A stretch of 64,000 nucleotides of DNA from Vombatus ursinus (Eukaryota > Chordata > Mammalia > Diprotodontia > Vombatidae), in the NCBI RefSeq assembly GCF_900497805.2, contig NW_020954631.1, forward strand, positions 179,951 to 243,950, written 5' to 3'. The notes beneath the pieces were generated by a model that did not search any database, had not been told where the DNA came from, and saw nothing but the letters and a program-made list of their open reading frames with translations. Made by a program: the position numbers and the translations under genes. Below are positions 53,890 through 64,000 of this stretch, piece after piece. Positions within the stretch are counted from its first letter, which is position 1. Each line of letters starts with the position of its first letter.

Positions 53890-55220
53890 AAACTAAGGTT
53901 GGTTGTTGTCCTGAGTACTTGAAGAGGACCAAAATGACATCACTATGTCAGGGTCAAGTACAGTGCATCCGAACGGGGCTGATCAGACCAATAGGAGCTC
54001 GGAAGGCTTGACCACAGTTTGGGCACAAATAGCCTGTGTGAACATTTGGGGTGGAGATGTCTCTAAATTTGCACATCATCTCACATTTCTTTTGAACTAC
54101 TGCAATTCGGCTTTGCTCAAAGATCACAGTGCCTTGTTTAATGTGGGCAGGCCATGCTGGGCAGTTCTGCGTCAGTCTCTCTCACATCTTGCAATTCCAA
54201 AGTTCTTCAGAGAGAATTGGCATTAAGAATGCCTTTTATGGTTTCTTCTGACCTCCGTGTGAGCACCTGCCTTATGTTGAGTTCTCTGTAAAACAGTCAT
54301 TAGTTTGTGTCAACACACATTATTGTGCGTCAACCTCATTATCTACGTGAACATCCCTGGAAAGTATACTGCCAAGGCAAGTGAATTTATCCATAACACT
54401 CACTGTTTTCCATTTGCTATAATTAACGATTCCACATATTGATGATGTAGTGTTGGTTGGCGGAGAACCTGTGTTTTCTTGGTATTGTTAGGCCAAATTT
54501 AGCACAAGCAGCAAAGAATCAATCCATACTCAGCCTCAGAGGCTGCAGTGAGTGCAGGACCAACTGCAAACAAGTCGTGCCCCAACTCCCCTTTTACTTC
54601 AGTCTTGGCTTATAGCCTTTTCAAGTTAAATATCTTGTTGTCCTTTGTTCCTGACGAATGCACTGCCAGAGTTAGCTCAGTGTTTGGGAAGCTTGGGAGG
54701 AAAGTATGGGAGAGAAGAGGTATTAAATAATTTACCATCAGTGCAGTAGTTGACCTTGATGCTGTTTTCGTCCCCATCGAGGGCATCTTGCTTCACTCCA
54801 TTGGGGACTGAGAAAGGTTAGATGAAGCAAGCCATTTTTAGGGCACCTGTTCTAGCCCCTTCCTCACACCAGGAGGTGAGCAATGTGGTCCTTAAAAGAG
54901 GCTGCTCAAACACCAAAGGGGCAGTTGAATCCCATTGCCGCTTCACTACAGTCAGATGACCCACGGCCCGGGCTGGCTGGCGGTAAGATTGTGATTGCAG
55001 TTTCCCGTGTGTCTGAACCTGCTGCTTCATCACTTCCCTGTGACCACAGGTGAAATGGGATGGGTGATGTCTTTGGACTGGCACATAAACAATTTAAGTG
55101 AGGCGGAGTTGTGCAGAGTTGGTGGCCTCTTTTCCAGAGTCTTCAGAGTCCAATGTCAAGACAAAAAATCAGGATGACTGGCGATGGCCCAGGATGCAGT
55201 TTAGCCCTTCTTGCCAAAAT
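53890..55220. repeat. diverged LINE/RTE-like repeat cluster
   Basis: GGTTGTTGTCCTGAGTACTT, GAAGAGGACCAAAATGACAT and, at the far end, GACTGGCGATGGCCCAGGAT are phrases I associate with an RTE-type marsupial family. A short plus-strand patch at 54640-54730 (ARVSSVFGKLGRKVWERRGI) looks like the RTE reverse-transcriptase C-terminal region. The family call is tentative. Confidence 0.4.
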
Positions 55221-55369
55221 GGTTTTACCAGGGTGTGGCTACTGCGCGTGCTCCAGCTTCTTGGAGTCGCTGCTGAGAGTTGGGACAGGTAGACACTACA
55301 TGTGGATGAGCATCCCAGAGAAGGGCTCAGCAGCCTGCCCAGCAGAGGGGCTCATTCTCTGAACATCCC

Positions 55370-55740
55370 ATATACCTGAAATCGTGATGGAATATGATTG
55401 TGCTGAACTCTTCTCAGCGTGATGACCAGCCGTGGTTCTAGAGGACGCAGGATGAAAGCTGCTTCGAGAGGGGAAGGACATCAAATACAGAATGAGACAA
55501 CTAGGATTCCCGAGGACTCAGGTGATGCCTGCTGCTGTCTCCTGCCCAAAATGAAGGGCTCCGAGCATGAATTGAGCCATACTGTTTTTAGGTCTGGCTG
55601 GTGAGAAATGGTTTTGCTCGACTCTACATGCTTGTAACAGGGTTTTGTTTTTCTTGCTTTCTCGATGGGAGGTAGGGAAAGGAAAGTGGGAGGGAGAGGA
55701 GGCTGTTTGTTTGAAAATAAAATTTAATTAAAAACAAAAA
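55370..55740 (+). mobile_element. L1 3' end fragment
   Basis: An ORF2 tail-like patch (GTGATGGAATATGATTGTGC) followed by the L1 3'UTR motif ending TTGAAAATAAAATTTAATTA and an A-rich tail at about 55735. Confidence 0.7.
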
Positions 55741-56081
55741 GGTTACGACCCCCTGCAAAAGCATGCCAAGGACTGTTATTGTTAAGAAGCAGACTTGACA
55801 GCAAAGTGCTTGGAGGATCCTTTGCTCCTTTTTACCTCTTCCCATCTCCCCTCTCTCCTAGCCTAACCGCCGCTACCACCTTCTGCCCTGGGGCCCTTCA
55901 GCAGCCCTGGCGCTCCATTTCGTGGCTGTGAAGTCTCTCATTTTGCCCTTAAATCAATGAAGAAACTGGGTTAAGGCTGGGAGTGTGCTGGAGCCAGTTC
56001 AGACTGAGTACCCCGTCGTTAAACGTTGAGGATGATTATTTACTCCTCAGAATTGAGCAAATACTACAAATCTGGGCATTT

Positions 56082-56325
56082 GGGGCAGCTAGGTGGAGCT
56101 GCAGAGGATAGAGTGCTGGGCCTGGAATCGGGAAGCTTCCCGAGTTCCAGTCTGGCCTCAGACACTTGCTAGCTGTGTGACCCTGTCCAAGTCACTTCAC
56201 CCTGTTGGCTTCAGTTTTCCCATCTGTACAATGAGCTGGAGAAGGAAAGGGCAAACCACACCAGCATCTTTGCCAAGAAAACCCCAAATGGGGGCACGAG
56301 GGGTTGGACATGACTGAAGAGGAAA
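56082..56325 (+). mobile_element. long-form tRNA-type SINE
   Basis: GGGGCAGCTAGGTGGAGCTG, GTGTGACCCTGTCCAAGTCA, AGCTGGAGAAGGAAAGGGCA, AAAACCCCAAATGGGGGCAC; ends GACATGACTGAAGAGG. Confidence 0.85.
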
Positions 56326-56329
56326 AACA

Positions 56330-59300
56330 AATCCGGGCCTGACTGTTTTGTTGCTTGTCTAGACTTAAGAAAGTGATGGAGAAAATGTCAAACGTGTAGA
56401 TGCAAAGGATGTCAGCACATCCTGGACTGGGGCTGATTCTAGCCCCCCAGGAATTGCCTGATGACCCATCTCAAAAATGCAACATCCTAAACAGAAAGGC
56501 CCAAAGTCTACCTGTTCACTGTGCCTTCTGTTATGTTTCTGGTGTCACAGACCCTTTGGGTGATTGAGTGGGATCCCAGTCCCCAAGCCCATGGTGGGGG
56601 ACTCTCTCCTTATTGATGCCTGCATGGGGGAGCATGGTGAGAAAGGGAGAGGGGAGGCTCAAGTTGGCTTTGAAATTGCTGTGTCTCTTTAGACTTTGCC
56701 TCAGTCTTGTAAAATCCATGCCTTTGCTGTTTTTCATTTCTTATGATCTTGTATTTCTTAGGTCTTGTAGGATTCATTCTGTTTTCCTCTGACACGTGAA
56801 GGGCCTCTTCTGAGCCGCCTGGAACAAGCCACCGGCATGCCCAGGCATCCTCTAGCCAATCCTCTTGCATGCCTGCCTGCATGATCTTCTGGCTTTAGGC
56901 TGGCTGCACTGTGTCCTGTGTCAAGGTCAGTCACTTGTGCTGTATCTTACCCTTTTTTGATTTTGGCATCATCTCCACCGTTTCTTAATTGTCCACCACG
57001 TCATCAACATTCTTTACCTTCTGCTCCATGGCCTTAGCCTTGTCGCCTTCAGGCTTACCCTCCTTGAGATGCCTCTTGTCCTAGGCTGCTGCCCAAGCTG
57101 GGACCCCATTTGAGGAGGGCCTCCAACCATCCAACCAAGACCACTTCAGCTCCAGCTTAACTCCACCCCAGTACTCCCCAGGACTTAGCACAGTGCTCAG
57201 CACACGCTCCCTTATTCACCCTTCTCTCTCGGCCATCCACACATAGCTACCCGAACGGCACAAAGGCTTTTGGGACTTTTTTTATACACGCACACACTTG
57301 TTGCACAGAAATACAAATAGTTACTTTTCGGACATTGTGTCCTTGCTTCAGCATAGTGGGGCTGGCTCAGGCCCCAAAGCATTCCCACTGAGGCACTGTG
57401 CCTAGCAGGGCGAACTCAGACCACAGCGGTGGCAGCACAACAGTGCTCTGGCCTATTAAAGGCCACAAGAGCTCAAGTCCTTCTGCCCTGGCACAGGGGG
57501 TGGCAGTAGACTCTGGCAAAGCAGGTACACATCTGGGCTCCCAACGGTGCTGGATGAAGAGAAGGAGGTAGAGATGCCAGCTCCTAGGAGGCCAGCTGGA
57601 GAAAAGGGAGCCCTGGAAAGCGGAATGGCAAGAGGACTGTTTACTGTCATGTACAGCTGCCTGGCCCTTCTCCACTGATGCCAGCAAGTCCTTGAGGAGA
57701 CCCAAGACTGGCAATGGGGAGGAGGTGAGAGGATCTGAGCAGCCCCTACGGAAGGCCTCTCATTAGGCAAACATTTGGTAGCGCACCTCTCCAGAACCAC
57801 CAAGGAAAAAGAAGGGGGCAGCGGTCCAGAATCGTCCTCTGTGCTGCTGCTCAGGGAGACAAACCCACTCTGAGCTGCCACCACCTTGCCCATGAGCCTA
57901 AAACTCAGGCCTCGGCCCTCCCTGGGACTCTCTCAGGTTTGTTCCTTTTCCTCCTTCGGATGCTCCCTGGGTCAGGCTTCTGGACTATCTGAGGCCAGGG
58001 CTGCCTATTAGCAGCCCCAAAATCATTTGAGGTGCTAAAAGGTCCCCTCCGACAGAGGCATTAAACAAGTGACCTGCGACATACTCACAAGTTGGGTCCA
58101 AATCAGACTGAAATGTCACTGGGAAACGTGGAACAAAATCCATCAAAATACAACAGAGATGTTAACATGTGGTTTTCTAAGTGTGCTAAGTGACCCCATT
58201 TCTATTTGAGTTGAACCCCATTCCTCTAGAAGACCTTAAGGACCTCACCCCCACGAGGGGAGGGGGCAGCCCTTCCCCCCATGCTTGAGGGAAAGTTCAT
58301 GGCAAACCACTCCAGTATCTGCCAAAAAACTTTTCCCTCAAAAGGTATGGAGACATTCCTCTAGCCCTGGTTAGCCAAGGGGTCCAAGAGCTGAGCCTGT
58401 TGCCATCATGTTTCCTCATTCCTCGAATACAAAGCAACCCTGAGGAGGGTCACAATGTGTAAAGCAAGCAAGGAAGCTTCACTCAGTTCCACCAAGTCAA
58501 TTCTCCCTTGGTTAACTGTCCACCTACGCATGTCTTTTTTTTTTTTTTCTTCTCCCCAGTGTCAAACCTAAAGTATCAGGGGACTGGCCTAAGTCAAGTC
58601 AAGCCCAGCCCAGAACAGCTGTCTCCTAAGTTCTGGTATGTTATCATCATTCTCTGATGAAATTCTTTGTTCTTGGGTTCAATTTAGCTAATGGCTCATG
58701 GATGCTACTGGTGTTTCAGAAACAATAAGAACCATGGACCAGAAAGGGTAAGAGACAGGATCACAGAGCTCGCAGGAACGTTAGAGATGAGAAAGTCGAC
58801 CAACCTTGTTTGGCAGGAGGAAAGTAAATAAAGCCCGTGAGGAAAAGAATTTACTCCAGGTTACAAAGGTATGAAGTGATGGCAGACTGGAACCCAGGCC
58901 CTCTTGCTCCAAAGCTCCTTTGCCTCAAGCTCTTGGATTCTGTATGGAGCCTCATCGGAGTCATCAGCCATCTCAAACGACTACTGGCTTATTTCCTCAT
59001 GTACTTTCTGCCCCCTCCTCGAAGGGCTACTGAAGTTCAGGTTGACAGAGTTTTATGAGCTCAAGGTTCCAGAGGCCACAGTAGGGTGGGAGCCATGGTT
59101 CCGAGAGAGTTCACCCCAAGGGGGCTCAGAGAGAGTTCACTCCACTTTGGCTCAAGAGCGAAACTCTCAGCTCATGGGACAATAACCCTAATCGAAAATC
59201 ACTTAAATGGCATTTTCCCCTGGCTCTGGCACAGGAAGTAGGTGGCACGGTACAAAGGCTGCCAGCTCCAAGCAGGGCCCATGCAAGGCATCCTTATCTT

Positions 59301-59900
59301 CCAAGAGTTCAGTAATGTCTCCCCTCCCTCTCCCCCCAAAGGAATTCACCAACGAGATGTGACTCTATCTTTAGGCCGCAGTGACAGAAAAAAAGACACA
59401 CATAGGTTTCAGAACCAGCTTTAAATAAAGAGGGAGAAATATGACGAGGAAAAATCGGAAAGGAGAAAAGGCCAGATTTTTTTTTTTCTTTGTGGGGGTA
59501 GGGGTCTGTGGAATTGGAGGTGGGGGGTGTATATGAGCCGGGAGCCAACAAAGACTTGGTCTCAATGAACTCATTTCTTGGGAAAGTAGAAGGGGCCCCC
59601 TCCGTGGCAGCACTGAATAGTCAATCTGGCCCTCCAATCCAACCCTCATCTCTAGGAATGGCATTCCCTTCCCTGAGGCATGTCGCACTCCCTGAGATGA
59701 CGTGAACCCCTGCCAAGCCAGCCCCATTCTCTGGAGCAAAGCCAGAAGGGGGCATTGAGGGCTCTCTTGCCCTGAAGCACCAGCTCAGAGAGGTAGTGAA
59801 AAAGAGTTGGAGTCCAGTTCATTCCCCCCAACACTCAAGGATTCAAGTGTCCCCCACCGTTCTCCCCGTGTTCTCCGTCTCCTGACCCCCACAGCCCAGT
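56330..59900. other. gene-free DNA before TIMM17B
   Basis: No recognisable exon on either strand. Minus-strand frames at 57367-57893 (up to 145 codons, start MGKVVAAQSGFVSLSSS) match no family I know and lack supporting splice structure. A MIR-like remnant is at 58760-58940. A (T)12-13 run lies at 58536-58548 and a poly-T at 59478-59489. The TIMM17B 3'UTR should begin at 59904 and run leftwards; no clear minus-strand AATAAA was found. Confidence 0.5.
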
Positions 59901-59904
59901 GGCT

Positions 59905-61864
59905 TCACTGGTACTGTCCGTAGCCTGGGTAACTGGGGGGCGGGGCAGAACCTTCCTTGGGGGGCAGCTGGCCAGGATCTTCTATGAAGGGGGGTGCTGG
60001 AAAAAGAGACAAGAGAAAAGAGGGGAGAATGGTAGAGATAAGGCCTAGGAAAAGGGAAAGAGTGAAGAGAAATCCAGGAGACAGAAAATGGAGGACAAGG
60101 ACAAAAGAAGATGAAGATGGGTAGGACCAAAGGAAGAGAGACAAGGGAGACAGAGGAGGGTAGGAGGGAGTGACAAAAGAATGAGAAAGGGCGGACCCAG
60201 GAGAAACCAAAGCGAGACTTTGGGAAGATGGTTAGATAAAAGACAATGGCAGAGGAGCCCCAGCAAAGAGAGGAAGGAGACTGAAGGGGGTGGTGCGAGG
60301 TCCCCTCAGCATGCCTCAAGAGAGTGACTCACTGTTCCGGAACTGCTGAGCTGTGTAGCGGGTGAGGAGGATGCCCACGCCTTCGATCAGGGCCAGCAGG
60401 ATCCCTCCCATCATGGCCGATCCCACCATGGCCAGAGGTCCACCTGGACAACAGGAGGGTGACAGGTGAGTGGCCTGATACCTGGAGGGTCTCCAGGGAG
60501 CCTCCTGCCCTGCATCTCACAGTAACGGGGTAAAGAGACAAAGAAGGGCTGGGGGTGGGGAGAGAGAGGTCGGTTCAAAAGTCACTCACTGCGAGCTGCC
60601 AGCACAGCACCCGTGAGAGCCCCGCTAGTGATGGAATTCCACGGGTCCTCCTTCCCCCGGAGTCGGACGAGTCCACAATCAATGGTAGAAAACAGGCCAC
60701 CCCAGACAGCAAAGCTACCTGGAGGAGGAGTCCAGGTGGTAAAAGGCAACGGGAGAGGGGCAGCATTTGGAGTCCCCGAGCCTGACTCGGTGGTCAAGCC
60801 TGAGGATCTTCCTGGCCAAGCCAACTCTCCCCAAGCACAGACATCTGCCTCCCAGGGTCCCACTGTGGGCACATGCGGCCCGCTCCCCTCCAGACCCCTT
60901 ACCTCCAATCTGAGGGGCCCGGGTTCTCACCGCACTGACGCTACCCCGAAAGCGGTGCCGGATGCCCTGGGGAGGGAAGGAGGTGAGCTGATGAGGACAA
61001 AGGAGAGGAGAGAGACGGAGGGCAGGCAAGGGAACAAGGGCTAGGTTGAGCAGCAGCGAGTGCCGTGCCCCCCCCCCCCCCCATCAAGCTCCTCTTCTGT
61101 TTGGGTAGACAGAAGAAAAAACAACCAGGATGTCATGGTAGACGGGCCCTTTGACGTCATTTGCTGGCTTTCCCTCCCAACTCACGGGCATTTCCCAGGA
61201 AAGGGGAAACCGAGGCCTAGGGGACTCACTACTGGGGCATTTCGGAAGCCCTTGATAGCCTGGAAAACGCCTCCCCCGATGACTCCCATGGTGAAGGCCC
61301 CACCGCAGTCGTCCACAATCCTCCAGGGGCTGCAGAGGCGGGGGGGGGGGGGGGGGGGGTTGGGGGGGGGGGGGGGGCCCCCCCCCCCCGGCCCCCCACC
61401 CCGGTGGGCCCCGGGGGGCACCCCCGGCGGGGGGGGGGGGGGCAGGGCACGGAGGGAGCCCCGCTGCCCGGCCCTCAGGGTCAGCCCGGTCCGGCCTGAT
61501 GACCAGAAGCTCTCAGAGGGTACACAGGCCGGCAGGCGGGCTGGCAGCTACCTAGCCATCCCTCCTGTCCCCCGCCCCCCCCCCCAGGAGAATCGTCCAT
61601 CGCAGTCATGGGGGAGCAGGAGAGACCTAGCGTCCAGAGGCGGGGCAGCCGCGATAGCTCCCCCTACCCGCCTGTAATGGAAAAGTCTACAGCGGGCTAG
61701 GACCAAGCCTGGGAGAGACCAAGTGTGCGGGCGGCGGGGGGGGGGAAAGGGGTGGAGCGATGGGAGGCCAGATTCCCCCTCTCTCGGGGGTTCAAACGTC
61801 GGTCCCCGTCTCCGCCTCGCCCTAACCCTAACCCGTACCAGGGCTCACGTGCGTACTCCTCCAT
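59905..61864 (-). CDS. TIMM17B: TIMM17B, six coding exons
   Basis: Subunit of the TIM23 presequence translocase of the mitochondrial inner membrane. Exons 61864-61839, 61329-61230, 60966-60903, 60718-60590, 60443-60333 and 59996-59905 join in phase to 173 residues (human 172). It starts [20 protein letters not shown]; the conserved Tim17 segments [43 protein letters not shown] and [12 protein letters not shown] give the four-helix Tim17 fold. The C-terminus is [20 protein letters not shown]. It is divergent from PQBP1, as in human. Intron 1 contains a suspect poly-G/C stretch at 61338-61442 directly beside the exon 2 acceptor. Confidence 0.96.
61338..61442. other. abnormal poly-G/poly-C tract, probable assembly error
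   Basis: Long G runs followed by long C runs with almost no A or T, in TIMM17B intron 1 a few bases upstream of the exon 2 acceptor. The composition is unlike surrounding intron. Confidence 0.6.
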
Positions 61865-63381
<1,517 letters not shown>

Positions 63382-63499
63382 GTAGGTGGCAGTGCGAGTG
63401 CAGCCAGTGGACAGAACCCTCCCCAGGCCCCCAACACTACAGCTCTGTATGGATTCACTCAGCCCTGTTCTAGTGCTGCCTGGCCTTCTCAGATTAAGC

Positions 63500-64000
63500 C
63501 AGCATTTACTGGGTTTATCGTGCCAGGCTTTGGACGGGGAAAGACAAAACCCCAAAGGGCCTCTCTTCTCAAGTTGCTCGTAATCTGCTGCGATGATAGG
63601 ACACATAGAGACAATGATCAGAGAAGGGTCGAGGGATCATTTTAACACCTGCTGATGGACGGTAATTTCACAGAGAAGACAGCACATGAGCCAAGCCACA
63701 GAAGCGGGCTGAGAGACTGGAGTAAGCAGGGGAGGGCATGCCAGAATCAGGGAAGATAGCGTCTGCAAAGGAATAGGAAGCACAATTTAAGGAACACAGT
63801 CTACAAAAAAGAACGTGGGGTTCTATGAGGCACATAGTGGAGGATCTTTAAGGCCAGGCTGAGGAGTTCGGTTCGTTCTAGAGCTAGTAAGAGTCCAGAA
63901 GATTTCTGAGAAAGGAAAGCGACATGGTGAAACCTGAACCTTAGGAAAATTATTTTAATGAAAAAAGGATTAGAGGGGGGGAGTCTGGGAAACCGGGCTG
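63500..64000 (+). repeat. old GA-rich interspersed repeat in PQBP1 intron
   Basis: TTATCGTGCCAGGCTTTGGA, ACATGAGCCAAGCCACAGAA, GGGGAGGGCATGCCAGAATC, GTCTGCAAAGGAATAGGAAG and GAAAGCGACATGGTGAAACC follow the order of the repeat family at 44922-47430. No exon seen. Confidence 0.55.

Noticed and set aside
57367-57893. Minus-strand frames of 115 and 145 codons between the kinase and TIMM17B
   Set aside because: Ser/Pro/Leu-rich with no recognisable domain; two overlapping frames are equally open, which suggests chance.
61816-61834. CCCTAACCCTAACCC telomere-like sequence
   Set aside because: Only about two and a half units in a CpG promoter flank; too short for an interstitial telomere claim.

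Overview
The window is 64 kb of vertebrate nuclear DNA, almost certainly from a marsupial. The short SINE that begins GGGGCAGCTAGGTGG and the antisense L1 copies are metatherian types, MIR-like repeats are frequent, and the genes have small exons with canonical splice sites. The host genes are neighbours in human Xp11.23 (PORCN, FTSJ1, PCSK1N, HDAC6, GATA1, TIMM17B, PQBP1), so this is probably the conserved part of the marsupial X. The species cannot be decided from the sequence. One 400-base N gap (32962-33361) and several abnormal G/C homopolymer tracts mark weak assembly.

Layout. 1-450: last coding exon of PORCN (+). 557-2900: a decayed FTSJ1 (-) with a surviving CpG-rich 5' region up to about 3770. 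3.9-20.95 kb: AT-rich block of nested antisense L1 copies and tRNA-type SINEs, ending in a TSD-flanked, ORF1-only L1 derivative with an intact 364-codon ORF1. 21.5-24.2 kb: PCSK1N/proSAAS (+). 24.4-32.9 kb: HDAC6 (-), with all coding exons traceable. 33.7-39.7 kb: GATA1 (-), with its palindromic double-GATA promoter site. 39.98-49.2 kb: a complete eight-coding-exon CDK20 (CCRK) homologue (-) that is absent from this place in human. 49.3-59.9 kb: gene-poor repeat DNA. 59.9-61.9 kb: TIMM17B (-). 62.6 kb to the end: the first four coding exons of PQBP1 (+).

Compared with human, GATA1-HDAC6-PCSK1N is inverted relative to TIMM17B-PQBP1, PORCN and FTSJ1 face each other, ERAS is absent, and a CDK20-like kinase sits directly upstream of GATA1. 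Several proteins differ structurally from human: PQBP1 lacks the long polar repeat, HDAC6 lacks the SE14 repeat region, and proSAAS has changed the hexapeptide that inhibits PC1/3.

The genes do not form one pathway. HDAC6 (tubulin deacetylase, aggresome) and CDK20 (ciliary kinase) both act on microtubule structures. GATA1 is the erythroid/megakaryocyte regulator. TIMM17B, PQBP1 and PORCN are housekeeping or signalling genes. The most unusual items are the CDK20 copy next to GATA1, the dead FTSJ1, and the repeated occurrence of ORF1-only L1 derivatives.
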